DNA of 64,000 nt from Dipteris shenzhenensis (taxonomy: Eukaryota > Polypodiophyta > Polypodiopsida > Gleicheniales). Of the stretch, positions 41,964 through 54,164 are shown in pieces (the stretch's first letter is position 1; the number at the start of each line of letters is the position of its first letter). Below the pieces are notes generated by a model. That model made no database searches and was not told where the DNA came from. It saw only the letters and a list, made by a program, of their open reading frames with translations. The position numbers were made by a program, and so were the translations under genes. Location: NCBI GenBank assembly GCA_047967505.1, contig CM106538.1; one strand, given 5' to 3'.

Positions 41964-44525
41964 ATGTCTGTGGAAGGTGATTCACTACTCTCTTGCATGG
42001 TCTTCATCACGCACAGACCTTTCTTGTTGGGTTTCTTATTCCAAGCCAAGCTTTCGAATCCCATCTCTCTGACTCATCATCGCCAACGATTCATTGCGAC
42101 GATAGCAGCCAATAAATTGCTTTATGCCAGGAACCCACCTTTCACATCTCAGCCCCAGACATGTCTGCAGAGAGGAACTGCACTCAAAGGACTAGCTTTC
42201 TCATCTGAAAGCTCGCCTGGGCTTTTCCCATGGGAAGACGCGCTGAATGGGCTGCGTCGAACCGATATAGAGGTTGATTTTGCTGCATATGCTTCCCTAT
42301 TGCGACGGTGTAGGAATGCGAAGGCCTTGGCTATCGGCAAGCGAGTCCACGACCACATTGTTAGACGTAGCTTAGAGCAAAATACATTTTTGGGGAACCT
42401 TCTCTTGCACATGTACTGCGACTGCGGAGCTGTAGCTGACGCTCGTGGGGTGTTTGGCGATATACATAAACGGAATGTTTTCTCCTGGAATGTCATGCTG
42501 GCGGCGTTCATGCAGCAAGGGCAAAGCAAAGATACCCTTCTATTTTTCGAGCGAATGCAGCGTGAAGGGGTTTTTCCAGACAGGTTCACCTTTATCACTA
42601 TTGTTAGTGCATGTAGCAGTGGGACATCTCTAGCAGAAGGCAAGTTGGTCCATTGTCTCATATTCAGATACAACTTGGAGTCTGATGTCTTTGTGGGAAA
42701 TGCCCTCGTCAGCATGTATGGCAAGTGTAGCAGCACAGAGGATGCACGAAGGACATTTGACAAAATGCCTATTCGAGACCTTGTTTCGTGGAATGCCATG
42801 ATTGCCGCATATGCTGGACATGAGCAGGGCAATGAGGCCCTTAAACTCTTTGACCACATGCAGCAGGAAAGGGTTATGCCCGACAAGGTCACGTTTATTA
42901 GCGTTCTTTCTGCATGTGCTGGCCAAGCAGCTCTTGTAGAAGGAAAGCAGATTCACAATCTTATCCTGCGTGAAGGATTTGAATCAGACATAGTAGTTGT
43001 CAATGCGCTTCTAAACATGTATGGCAAATGTGGCAGTTTGGAAGGTGCACGGAGAACATTCGATAGCATGCCTGAGCAAAACACCATTTCCTGGACTGCC
43101 ATAATTAGAGTATACTCCCAGCATGGGGAGGCCCAGGAGGCCTTTAGACTTTTTAAGCAAATGCAGCAGGAAGCTGTTATTCCAAACAATGTAACCTTCA
43201 TCACCATTGTTGATGCATGTGCAAGCTTTTCGGCCCTCACTGCAGGCAAGCAGATCCATGCCCACATTGTGGGCAGTAGAAGTAAGTTAGTAGTTGTGGA
43301 GACTGCTCTTGTCAAAATGTATGGCAAGTGTGGTAGCATCGAGTATGCACGTGATATGTTCGACAGCATGTGCGAGAGGAACATGGTTTCATGGAGTATC
43401 ATGATGGCTGTGTATGCACAACATGAGCAAGCCAAGGAGGCATTGCTCCTGTTTGAGCAAATGCAGCAGCAAGGAGAGGTGGCAGACAAGGTCACCTTTG
43501 TCAGTATTCTGGATGCTTGTGCTAGTCAGGCGGCCCTGAGAGAAGGTGAGCAGATGCATATGCGCATTTTAGCCAGTGGTTTCAGCTCAGATGTGATTGT
43601 GGCAACTGCCCTTGCCAACATGTATTCAAAGTGTGGTCATTTGGAACATGCTTGGGGGATTTTTAACAATATGCCTGAGCGAAATGCTGTCACATGGAAT
43701 GCAATGATTGCAGGCTGCACCCAGCATGACGAGGGCAAGTTGGCCCTCCAATTTTTCGAGCAAATGCAGCAAGAAGCTTTGATGCCAGACAAGGTCACTT
43801 TTGTTAGCATCTTTTCTGCTTGTGCAAGTGAGACAGATCTAGCTGCAGGTAAGCGCATGCACAGCCTAATTATGAGCAGAGGATTCCAATCAGACATTGT
43901 TGTGTGGAATGCCATCATCAACATGTATGGTAAGTGTGGCAGCCTAGAGGATGCACGAAAGGTATTTGACACAATCCTGAAAAGAAATACTTCTTCTTGG
44001 AACGCCATGATTGCAGCATATGCTCAGAATGGTCATGGTGAAGAGTCTCTATGGTTTTGTCATCACATGGAACAGCAAGGAGTAAGGCCAGACAAAGCTA
44101 CCTTTGTGGTGATTCTTTCTGCATGTAGCCATTCAGGTCTCATTGATGAAGCTGTTCGCTGCTTTGCCTCAATGCACGGCTATGGCATCATACCTGTGGT
44201 TGAGCATTACAACTGTATGATTGATTTATTTGGAAAGGCTGGACGGTTGGATGAGGCAGAGGACTTACTCAAAAGGATGCCCTTCAAACCAACTGTTATC
44301 ACACTAATGACCTTGCTGGGTGCCTGCAGATTCCAAAACGATGTGAGACGAGGGGAGCATGTTGCCATGCGTATGTTTGAAATGTATCCACAAAATGCTG
44401 CACTCTATGTTTTGTTGTCAAGTATGTATGCTGCAGCTGACAGGTTCGAGGATGCTTTCAAGTTGTTGGCCCAAATGAGGAATTGGGATCTGATGAAGGA
44501 TGTGACCTCAGTTCTATTCGTGTGA
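41964..44525 (+). CDS. PLS-class pentatricopeptide-repeat protein, intronless, no DYW domain
   Basis: PPR proteins bind organellar RNA, one base per repeat, and direct editing, splicing or processing. 853 residues in one exon. The Ser/Arg-rich N-terminus (residues 1-60, for example LTHHRQRFIATIAANKL) fits a mitochondrial or plastid transit peptide. From about residue 103 to 740 come roughly 20 repeats in P-L-S triplets: seven 'VTFxxIxxAC' L-type motifs, several 'NALxxMYGKCGSLEDARxxFD' S-type and 'SWNAMIAAYAQ' P-type. An E-type segment follows (residues about 770-830: NAALYVLLSSMYAAADRFEDAFKLLAQM). The protein then stops with LMKDVTSVLFV where E+ and DYW motifs would continue in editing factors. 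The ATG at 41964 is the first in frame; Met12 is an alternative. Target RNA unknown. Confidence 0.92.
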   Translation: MSVEGDSLLSCMVFITHRPFLLGFLFQAKLSNPISLTHHRQRFIATIAANKLLYARNPPFTSQPQTCLQRGTALKGLAFSSESSPGLFPWEDALNGLRRTDIEVDFAAYASLLRRCRNAKALAIGKRVHDHIVRRSLEQNTFLGNLLLHMYCDCGAVADARGVFGDIHKRNVFSWNVMLAAFMQQGQSKDTLLFFERMQREGVFPDRFTFITIVSACSSGTSLAEGKLVHCLIFRYNLESDVFVGNALVSMYGKCSSTEDARRTFDKMPIRDLVSWNAMIAAYAGHEQGNEALKLFDHMQQERVMPDKVTFISVLSACAGQAALVEGKQIHNLILREGFESDIVVVNALLNMYGKCGSLEGARRTFDSMPEQNTISWTAIIRVYSQHGEAQEAFRLFKQMQQEAVIPNNVTFITIVDACASFSALTAGKQIHAHIVGSRSKLVVVETALVKMYGKCGSIEYARDMFDSMCERNMVSWSIMMAVYAQHEQAKEALLLFEQMQQQGEVADKVTFVSILDACASQAALREGEQMHMRILASGFSSDVIVATALANMYSKCGHLEHAWGIFNNMPERNAVTWNAMIAGCTQHDEGKLALQFFEQMQQEALMPDKVTFVSIFSACASETDLAAGKRMHSLIMSRGFQSDIVVWNAIINMYGKCGSLEDARKVFDTILKRNTSSWNAMIAAYAQNGHGEESLWFCHHMEQQGVRPDKATFVVILSACSHSGLIDEAVRCFASMHGYGIIPVVEHYNCMIDLFGKAGRLDEAEDLLKRMPFKPTVITLMTLLGACRFQNDVRRGEHVAMRMFEMYPQNAALYVLLSSMYAAADRFEDAFKLLAQMRNWDLMKDVTSVLFV

Positions 44526-46555
44526 GGGCTATGTGCATCAACTTGTTGTAAGGCTTCAACCTATTGAAGGGGAGCCCTGTTTGAAGAAGCAGCAGGCAGT
44601 TGGACTGCGTAGCACCAGTAGAAATTACAGACTAGAAGCTGAAAGCGAGCGATTTTGTTGAAGCATGGTGCTGTCAACACTTCGTTAGCATACTCCTGCC
44701 ATAGCCCACGGCATAGCTTGCTAGATCTGAGTCAAAGCAATTTGACTGAAACTTGAATTCAAACTAAGAGATAATTCGAAGATAGAAAATTACTTCACAT
44801 GAACTGTATATATTTTTCTCGTAACATAAGGTCGGGGCGCCCTTATACCTTGGAGAACCTTGGAATCATGAAATTTCACTTCCATCACATTTTTGTACAG
44901 AAAAAACTCCCATTTCGAAATCTTTCAAAGAAATTCAAAATCAATGGAATAAGTTAAATTCCTGCAGGAGCTCATTGCAACTTGGAGGGTGTGCTCAAAC
45001 CAGATTGAATGAACTCTTATCAATCAGAACTGCATGAGCTTGCCTTCCTTCCTACTTGGGAGGCTACAATAAATTACATGTTTGTGTAATCCCTGACTAA
45101 AGCTCAGCAGCCCATCTTGAAGAGGTGTCCTGCATCCAAACTTGAAGAGGAAAGACAGCATGAGCGATTGAGAAGATGAGATGATGGCTATATATACAAA
45201 GGAAAAGCTGGATGATCTGAGATGTACAGCACACAGTTGCTTGATAATGCAATTGCTTGACATGAGCTCATCTAGGTGGTATTTTTGAATAATGTGTCTT
45301 TGCCTTTGACGTTAAGAACTCCCGTCTTATATAACCTGGTCCAGCTCTGAAGGTCATTAAGAATGTGCTACTTCTTCACTAAAATAAGGTGAACTAAGTG
45401 GTGGGCTAGTGTTCCATGGTTTGACACAAAACATCAACACGTATCTGGTCTCCATTGGCTTTTTGTAGAAGGCATGCTTGCTTAAGATAATTGGGCGGTA
45501 GTCACCCAAACAAAAGCAAAATGGGTTGAATATAAACTAGCATTCAACTAATGGTATTGGTGGCTAAAGAGAAAACAAAAGAAAGATGATGGGAAAACAA
45601 AATGGGATATGATCAAAGATTTCAAGGAATCTAGGATCAGTGGGGTGGCTATGGGTTTGGGAGGGGAGGGACCAATGAAATTAGCTCTCAATTGGTAGTA
45701 GGTTTCACCGGTTTTTGGCCCATTTCAAACTATCATTGCACTAGATTTTTGTCCATCAATGGGTAGGAAGAGGAGGTGCCATGTTACTTTCCAAAAAGTT
45801 TTGACTAGGCCATCTACTACTATTATTAATTTGACCCATTGATGTAGACTAGGTAATCACTTTTTAATGGTGAGGATCAAATCTCTTGTGACCCTAGCCA
45901 TGTGACTATGGCAACTCCACCAACTTTCTTAAAGGAGAAGTTGGCAATTAGATAACTCTTACCTCCACTCTAAGTGGATGTGCAAAACGTGTCAGCACAA
46001 TGAAACTATACAAAATTAACCATACGTCAAACCAAGCCATGATTTAGATCATTCCGACTAAGATGAAGATTGATTGTCCATAGAGGATCCAATGATGCTA
46101 ATTGAAGATCCCACATGAAAATAATCAAGTGAGTATAAAATATCTTTGGGAAATTAAGTGTGAAGTTTACTGGTTGGCTCCAGCTTGCTCTTCTAAATGG
46201 CCCAACAATGCCCTTAGGTTGATGCTCCACTATTCAAGACAACCAAAAGTCCCACTCAATTTTTGGATATATGAAATGCACCACAAAGCCAACACTAGTA
46301 TCATCTACATGTATTGGAGTTTTCCATTCAAGAAACTCCACTATGATCTACAAATTAAATAGCTTATCTCACAAATTGATGTTTGTGTGTACTAAAATCT
46401 CAAGACATGCAAGATGGAAATTCTTGTAAGTCATATTTATAGTTTCTCCAAAACTCTCCATGTTTATAGGTTTTTCTTCTGAAGTAGCTTGTTCAATGCT
46501 TCACATTTTTTAATGCATAGTTGTTGTACTCTATGGATGTTAATAGAGTATTTTT
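44526..46555. other. Intergenic stretch downstream of the PPR gene, nothing recognised
   Basis: AT-rich, with no frames of note. The first about 200 bp are presumably the PPR 3' untranslated region. Confidence 0.5.
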
Positions 46556-46558
46556 GCA

Positions 46559-46890
46559 GCAAGAAATGATGCCAGAGTTTCCTTTTTGAAGCGAGAGCTT
46601 TCCCATATGCATACGAATGAGGGAGATTCCATGAATTCTCACCTCACAAAGCTTCAGGACTTGAGGGAACAATTGCTAAATATTGATGAAGTCATTCCGA
46701 ATTTAGAGATGATTACCACCACTTTGAATTCTCTTCCCAAGTCCTATCTCGGATTTCACACCTCACTAAACTTGTCATTGAGGGGGGGCAGCAATCCTCT
46801 CTCCTTACACGAGTTGGTAGGACTTTAGTTGCAGGAGGAGCAGAGACGAAGAAATTTGGCAAGCTGGGTTGGCATATGTGGAAACTAGAA
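46559..46890 (+). pseudogene. Ty1/copia gag (UBN2-type) fragment
   Basis: The plus frame reads DARVSFLKRELSHMHTNEGDS, then LTKLQDLREQLLNIDEVIP, TTTLNSLPKSYLGFHTSL, LHELVGL, one stop (46826-46828), then LQEEQRRRNLAS in the same frame. This is the gag motif series of plant copia elements. No protease, integrase or LTR was found nearby. Confidence 0.75.
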
Positions 46891-49800
46891 TTTGTTCTTG
46901 TCCACGAGTTCCATGTCCTTTTGAGATTGATCACATAATATGCCTCCTTGAGCTTCACATCTATTGATTTACATTGAAGTACCATGAATGACTCTTGTGT
47001 GTATTACAAGGAAACACCAATTGAAGCTAAAACCTTAAAGTTGGCATAAGTAACTATGTAGGCTTGTCATAAGGGAACAAGACATCTAGCTTCAATCGTG
47101 GCACAACTCCTCTAGCCCTAGTGCCTCCATCTCCCTTCTCCTAGACTATTGCTCTACAAATGGATACCCAAGCAACTCCATCATAGTAGATTTTGGCAGA
47201 CTTTGTCTGTCCATTTGACCAAAAAATAGTGCACCCTCTTCTAGATGAAGTGCACTTGAAATAGCTCTAATAAAGGTTTCATCTTTCCCTCCTTGGCAAT
47301 TTCTTGCTATACAATAAGAGCTCAAAGTTGGGGCCAAAAACTTCCAGGATTGGTGTTTCTCAGCTCCAAACTCAAGTTTTTTGGCTCCATTTTTGCACTT
47401 TGAATTGTCTCTTTTCCACACCTTATCTGTTCGAAGTCCCCTTGCATCTGCCAGTCCACTAGCCTAGCCTCTTCCATACCTTAGCTATTCGACATCCCCC
47501 TACATCTGCCAATCCACTAGACCCACCTCTTCTCTCCTAACCTCTCCTTCTACCTTACCTCAAACTCTCCCTCAGCTCCTCCCCCTCTCTCTTAGCCCTC
47601 CTATCTCTTCTATCTCCCTTAGCCTTCTCTTACCCCTTAGCATCTCCCCTCTCTTCCCTCAAAGCCTCCCTCTTAGCTCTCCTATCTCTCCTATCACCCT
47701 TTAGACCCTCATCCTCTCAATTTCTCTTCCCCTTCCCTTCTCTTGGGATTTCGTGCACTACCCTTCTCCACTCTTTGCAAACGATGTTAGATGGAGCTTT
47801 CATCATTTGAATTGGCCTTCCACCCTTGATAGCTAAATAACAATGCATTCAATGAATCCTCATCCACTTCCATTAGCTGCGAGAACATGTCTTTTCTCCT
47901 CTCTTACTCAAGAGAGTGTACCTTTGGCACTGCCATGTCATCTGGCACCACTACACATCCTATATCTACTGCCTCATGTTGCATTCTAGTTAGAGTGAGA
48001 GTGGCTCCTCCACCTCTTTTAGATCAGGAGGTGCCCTCATCCACCCTAGACGTGGTCCTATCTGACCTTCTCACATTTGTAATCTGACCAAGAATGGTGA
48101 TGCCCCTCAGACCTCTTAGGTTGTGGACAGTGTGACACTATTTCCAACCTTGGATAGGACCACTACAATTAGGGATTTGGACATCCCTTTTCTTATAGCA
48201 ACTAGTGAGGCTGCAAACTCTTCTTGAGGTACAATTTGTAGAGAAATCTCATGCATGCTCATGGAAGCTACTTATGTGTTTGTGTAAATGTCTTAGTCAT
48301 TGGGTGACGATGATCAACATACAACACATGTGGATTCAAGAAGATCAAGCAACCTTGCATAGTTATCTACATTAATCAATCATCACTTTATGGATGTACT
48401 GAGTTGTGTCAAGTTAGTGCACATGTCTTTGATAATATATGAAACCTTGTGTTAAGCTTGTAACTGATAAAAGCTTCTCCCTTTTTTTCTCAATTGATGG
48501 TTGTGCAATACTCTACCCATTTTGTATTGATAGGGAGTGTTGAGAGTCGTACATTAAGGTGACTAGAGGCGTTACATGTACATCCAAGTGATTGGTGGAT
48601 GGGTAGGATTTGGACTAGGTGATGGACTTAGTTCCCTACATAATGAGTGGTCACCTCCCTTGTATCCAGCCTTCCCTTTGATAAAGGTGATAGCTAGTCC
48701 CATTTGATTGGCTCCATCTTGTGTGGTCCTCCATCTCTCTCCTCCCTCGTGAGCTTTTTATTGCCTTGAGTAGTCTATTGCATTTGTTAAAAAAAGTTGT
48801 AACTGTTCACTCATTGCAGTAGCACCATTTATAATGTGAAAGTCATGTTGGAAAACCTCCCAATAATCTCACCCCAATCATGCAACCCATCATGCACCAT
48901 GACCTCATCACAAATCCCAATCTTTATTTTAGGCACTGCAAAACTGTCTACATTGCAAATGATATCGAGGACACCTAATTGAGCATGTTCTTTGGGTCTC
49001 ACATATTTCGTGGATGATATGAGACGATTATAGAGGATCATAGAGGAGTTCTTATGATTTCATGAATGCATCAAATCAAGCAAGCGGTCTTAGATAAGGG
49101 TGTCTTGAAAGATTAGCATCACCAACCTCTTGCTAAGAAAGACTATGTCGTGCATAGAGAGCTTCCATGCTGGAGCACCTAGAGTTTAGTAGGAAGGGGA
49201 TGCTCAAGCACATACAGAGTATGATAACTCATTGTAAATTAGAGATTTGAGATGCGATGAGAGGAGCAGCTTGCAAGCTGCATCTCTGGCCCCTCACCAA
49301 GGATGAGGTGAGGAGACACCTTGAAAAGTGGAAGCAACAGCAAGAGGAGGCATGAGTTCAATGATAAAAGGAAGGACCCTCTCACCTTAGGAGTGATGGC
49401 AAGGGTTGCTTCACATCCTATTTGGTAGGTATCTTTACGAGTTACTATCTTGTTTGAAATGCATTTGGTTTGATCTTCTTTTTCCTTAAATGACATGTAA
49501 TCCTCTTTTTTCATGGACAACTCTTGTTGATGTAGACTCATGTGGTTGGCTATTTGCCGACCAAAGATGAATACGAGTATGCTCATAAGCATAATACTCA
49601 GGCTCTCTTTGATAAGGTTGATCTAGAGGGAGTATATCTCAATCGGTCCATAGCAATAGAGGTAAGCCTTGGGACATTTTTACTTAATAAACATTTTCAT
49701 TCATGATGCATGTAGCCTATCACATCTCGTAGCTCTAGAGAGGGAGAGGGCAAGGGAACAAGTAGAGCTCGAGGCTAGTATGAGGACCCGAGCAAGATGA

Positions 49801-50700
49801 GACGGGTTCTTTTGAGGGTGATAATTGAGGAAATGATATTATAATGTTTAGTTCTTCAGACTTGGTGTGTTTCTTGGATAGTAGTCTCACTTTTTGGCCC
49901 ATAGGATGATTTTGTATGCCCTTCTTTGGGGTTTCTTGTAATACATCTGACCTTGTACAATGATTTCCTTTCGAGGGCCACATTTTATTATGTTGAGTTA
50001 TAGTGGGCCAAAATAGGGCTCTGTGAACCCCATTCTACCCTATAGAACTTTTTAAAGCATCCACATCCATGTCCAAGGCTTATAACATCATTCTCACAAA
50101 CATCGAAATACTAGTCGATCACCGAGATATATTGAGGACTGTACCAACATTTTTTTAATCATCTTACTATGGACATTGACGAATATATCGAGACCCATTT
50201 TGGTCAATATACGGAGGCTTTCGCAAGTAGAAAAAAATTCATTTCTTCAAATATTCCGTCGAATTTTTTGCCAAAAATTTGTGAGAAATAGTCTAATAAC
50301 TTGTAGTGCCATCACGATTTATTAGCATCTCAACGAGTTGCATTATGATACCATGACGTTAAAGAGCCGTGACGGATGCCTTACTACGTATCTTCTTATT
50401 TGGATTTAATATGAGCCTTAACAAATTTAATACTATTAAAAAAGTTTGGAAATCACCAGTAAGAGAAGCTGTAAAGTCGTGCGCCCTTCCACCTTCCAAG
50501 CAACTGAAAAGGTAGGCAGTTTCGGATCTATTTAGAGCCAGCATTTCATCCCTACAATCCTGCGCACGTAAACTGCAGCAATCATTCGGTGATAGCGAGC
50601 TCCATGGTCTACTGAAGCTGAAGCGGCTGGAAGGTATACCCACCTTAATAGCTGAGCGGAAAGCGCCGCTGGACGAAAAGTGGTTACGCGCATAACTCAA
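46891..50700. other. Intergenic stretch, no gene recognised
   Basis: Includes a CT-rich block (47440-47790). Open frames up to 117 codons exist, but none resembles a known family. The last about 350 bp, upstream of the ubiquitin-like gene, is less AT-rich and may hold its promoter. Confidence 0.45.
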
Positions 50701-50718
50701 TTCCTCATCTCAGGAGCG

Positions 50719-50955
50719 ATGGAGATTTATGTGAAGACAGTGACAGGCAAGACGATGAGCTTGGAGGTGGAGAGCTCGGATACGATTCAGAATGTGAAGG
50801 CGAAAATCGAGAAGAAGACGGGGATCCCGAAGGAGGACCAGAGGTTGGTTCGGGGGGGGAAGCAGTTAGAGGACGACTATACGTTGAAGGACTACACCAT
50901 TCAGACCAAATCCACCATACACCTTGTCGTTAGAGTGCGAGGAGGGCACTTATAG
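50719..50955 (+). CDS. Divergent single ubiquitin-like protein with GG-His-Leu tail
   Basis: 78 codons, one exon. The protein aligns with ubiquitin over all 76 residues without gaps and ends RVRGG followed by HL, so a protease would have to remove two residues to expose Gly-Gly. Kept: Lys6, 11, 27, 29, 33 and 48, Arg42, Arg72 and Arg74, the residues that favour the ubiquitin rather than NEDD8 activating enzyme (Arg72). Changed: Lys63 to Thr, Leu8 to Val, Ile44 to Val, Phe45 to Arg, Ala46 to Gly, Leu71 and Leu73 to Val. It is not a polyubiquitin and has no ribosomal-protein fusion. The start is the ATG at 50719; upstream in-frame codons have no ATG. 'tcatctcag|gagcgATG' could be a 5'-leader intron acceptor. 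An AATAAA lies at about 51176. Confidence 0.9.
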   Translation: MEIYVKTVTGKTMSLEVESSDTIQNVKAKIEKKTGIPKEDQRLVRGGKQLEDDYTLKDYTIQTKSTIHLVVRVRGGHL

Positions 50956-51423
50956 CCGTCTCAGCTCAATGCATCTAAGATTTCAGCACCATTTGCTCAC
51001 CACCGCCCATAGATCGTGAACCCACAAGTTTGCCCGCCCGCATCCTCCGATTACATATGTGATGCTTCCTCTCAAAACACACAATTCTTAAACTCCCTTT
51101 TGCATGACGACATTTCTATTTTGTAGGCTTTGGGCTTGAAGCAAGGTCTTTACTTGGGGCTAACCACCCCCTATTAATAAAATCAACTTGTTTATATTAA
51201 AAAAAGATGACCATATTTGCTTTGCAAAAGAAAAAGGGCGCAAGGGCTACCTTAGAGTGTATATTAACCTACTCGTAATGAAAGAAAACTGGACTAGAGT
51301 TAAAATTAATAGAGGAAGGAAGTACACTATGTATTAAGGTAACACATTATTTTTTGAAGGGTTTTTCGTTTGTTGCACCGAAGTCAAATAAGCATGCCGC
51401 ATCTATATCCCCCCAACACCCCC

Positions 51424-51456
<33 letters not shown>

Positions 51457-53562
51457 AGATTAAATACCCATCGAATAGGTACTATACTTGTACTACTTAT
51501 GCATTTTTCATATGGAAGATGCACAATAAAATACCTGAACTTGTATGCAAGCATTCTTTTATTTTGAATTGCAAGAGACATCATCCCCCTCTATGCTAAA
51601 GTTCCCCTTATGCTAATTTTAGACAAGGGATTTTTAAAAGGGTATATGGAAGCATCCTTATGTTGATTCTCAAAAGACATCATCCCCATCTATCTTGAAG
51701 GTTCCCGTTATGCTAATTTTACACAAGTGATTTTTTAAAGGGTGGTGAATGTAGTCGCTTTGGTTTGGAACTCCTCTCTTCTCACTAGCATGCAAGCATT
51801 TATTACTCACACATAGTAGTAAGTTAGGACACTATCGCCTTAACAAGTAAGTTAGGACACTATCACCTTAACATTTAATTCTAAGAACCATATAGCATAA
51901 TTACTAACATGCATAATCTTATTAACATTATTCACTAAAACTAGTGTTTTAACATGAAAGAAGTACAACATTAATTTGTCCTACACATCATGCTTTACTC
52001 ATTTTTGCAAACTAAAATCTTCCTATAATTCTTCACCCCTCAATTCCCAATCAATAGAATTCTTACCTACCTCCCAATAATGTGCACATGTGTGTTGCCT
52101 AACTATTATAGTAATTCTACTAATAGTGGCAAATCCCTTCATGGTCTCTTGACAAGTCACCAAAATCACACCAAGAACTACATCATCAACCCCATGCCAA
52201 TATGGACTTATATCTCATAAAAAATACTTTCAATAGGTTTCATTCCAATACAAGTTAATGTTTCTAATCATTTTAATGCCCAAAAATTCACATAAACCAA
52301 ATGGGACATAGTAAGATGTCCTATTTCATGTGAGTTATGCTGTCAAACAAAATTCATCCTACCAAGTTTCATTTGGAAGAACGTGAGAAGTTCCATTATA
52401 TCATTATATACACCAAATAGTCAAAAAGGATGGATAAAAGAGTTTCAACTATAGTACTTCATAGTGTTCATTGTATAATAACGACTTATCAAGGGGAGGG
52501 TTTTATAACCCCAAGTGTCTTAGTGCAACAAATCATCATCCATTGCTCGATGCACGTCATCTTGATCCTGAAGGTAGGTCCAATCACCTGCCACCATCCC
52601 AAGTAGACACAAGAGTTATAACGGTATGTGATGCACTGGGAAAGCAAGCTTCCTAGAAGACCTATAGTTCTTATCATGTCACCAAAATTAAGACAACTTG
52701 CACCGCCAAGGAATTTTGAAATTATTAGTAAGAAGTACAAATTGAAAGTCAAATACTTGAAACACAATTGTTATACTAGAAGACCTACAATTGTTATCCA
52801 TGTCACCAGCTCACTTGCAGTCATCAGAATAAAGGAAACCTACATGACTAAGGATTTGGCAAATTAGCAGTGAAATTTGAAAGTTAAACATTCACAATAC
52901 AATGCTGATTCAAATGGAGCTTTTGTCATTATTGATTAACACCCTCCATACATAGCTAGCCTAAGAGAGTTGCATATGTCTATAAGTAGTTAAGTAAACA
53001 CACATAAACAAGGAACCCAAAACCATACCTTGGTAAATTTTGATAGCTAACAATACAATCGCACAATATCAAAATGTGCCATATCACTTCCTTTGATGAG
53101 AGACCATGTGTGTCCATAGAAGGTTCTCTCTAAAAGACAAAGATAAATATGAAGAGCAAATATCCTTGTTAATAGAGATGATTTTCGAGGCCATGGGAAT
53201 CCAATCATAGTGGCAATGGGTTCAATTCTTGAGGTAACACCCATTCTAGATGCAATACTATGCTACACTTTGCTGGCTTGGATCCTAGCTACCTACCTGC
53301 CTTGGTGATTCAAAGAGAGAGAAGGCATTCAATTGGCCCATCACCAGAGCACCAAAATTACACTCTTAAATGGTCATTTAAATAGCTACAATAAGCTCTA
53401 GAATGCCACATTCACTTCTATATCAAAAGGTTCTTGATCTAGCAATGTATGAGTTGGTGCAACACTACATGTTGTTTCTTGCATTTTTCAAATGCCACTC
53501 AACATTACTATTGACCCTAAAAGTAGGCAACTTGATTTCAAACTAAATGTTAAAATTTCAAG
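50956..53562. other. AT-rich intergenic stretch, no gene recognised
   Basis: The only definite feature is a CT microsatellite. A pair of about 80-bp segments near 51590 and 51690 ('gttccccttatgctaattttagacaaggga') is duplicated. Confidence 0.5.
51427..51455. repeat. (CT)n microsatellite
   Basis: Run of CT preceded by a C-run. Confidence 0.95.
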
Positions 53563-53567
53563 ATCTA
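53563..53567. repeat. Target-site duplication ATCTA (left) of solo LTR
   Basis: Identical to 54160-54164. Confidence 0.85.
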
Positions 53568-54159
53568 TGTAAGAAAATAATACAACATCTGTGCTCAACA
53601 GATAACAGGATCTAGTACGCAAGAGAGAAAACCAGATAGTATGGAGAATCAAAAATTTGATTACTGTAGAACTGATACAATAGATGGCGCTGCCTCCCAA
53701 CCGTGCGCTCCTGTGAAGAAGCTTTGATGGCGAGCTGGAAACAGTAGAGGAAGAAGGCTGGATGCTAAGGAATCAGGGTTGCTATAGCCAGTGATGAAAT
53801 GGGCTTCATGGGCTTGCTCTTATATAGCCACTAGTCATAGTCGGTTGGACCCAACAGCCATCCGGGATCATCTGGGACTCCAAACGGGCCCCGCAACCCG
53901 AGAGTGGGCTGCCCTGGGAAATGCTCTGTCTACCCTCAGTGCGGTCAGTCATGGGATGCCTTCCCGCACTTAAATGTAGCCTAGTTGGCGGTGTGCCAAC
54001 TCTATCTGAAGTCGTCCAGCCATCAGGCCACACATGGCCCCCATCTGGTGTCCAAACCAAGACCTACTGGATAACCAAGCTACTCAAATGCCTTCTCCTC
54101 ATATGGGAGTTAGCTGGTTCCCGCGTAGTTACAAGAGAGTGGAGCATTGATATCTAACA
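53568..54159 (-). mobile_element. Solo LTR (592 bp), probably Ty1/copia type
   Basis: On the minus strand it begins TGTTAGATATCAATG and ends TTATTTTCTTACA, with TG...CA termini. The flanks are a perfect ATCTA duplication (53563-53567 and 54160-54164). A TATATAAG box lies at 53825-53819 on the minus strand, and T-rich sequence near the end fits a polyadenylation region. No pol or PBS is attached and no second copy is in the window, so it is a recombination product. The copia assignment rests on the TGTTAGA-type start and the short length. Confidence 0.85.
53819..53825 (-). promoter_or_regulatory. Solo-LTR TATA box
   Basis: TATATAAG on the minus strand, about 330 bp from the LTR start, in the usual U3-R position. 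Confidence 0.5.
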
Positions 54160-54164
54160 ATCTA
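54160..54164. repeat. Target-site duplication ATCTA (right) of solo LTR
   Basis: Identical to 53563-53567. Confidence 0.85.

Noticed and set aside
42149-42892. Long minus-strand open frame of 247 codons
   Set aside because: It is antisense to the PPR gene; its composition mirrors the repeat codons and it has no family resemblance.
50359-50700. Minus-strand 113-codon frame next to the ubiquitin-like gene
   Set aside because: It resembles no family and lies over the likely promoter or leader; the frame is probably chance.
50680-50718. N-terminal extension of the ubiquitin-like gene
   Set aside because: The upstream codons have no ATG; ubiquitin similarity begins exactly at the ATG at 50719.
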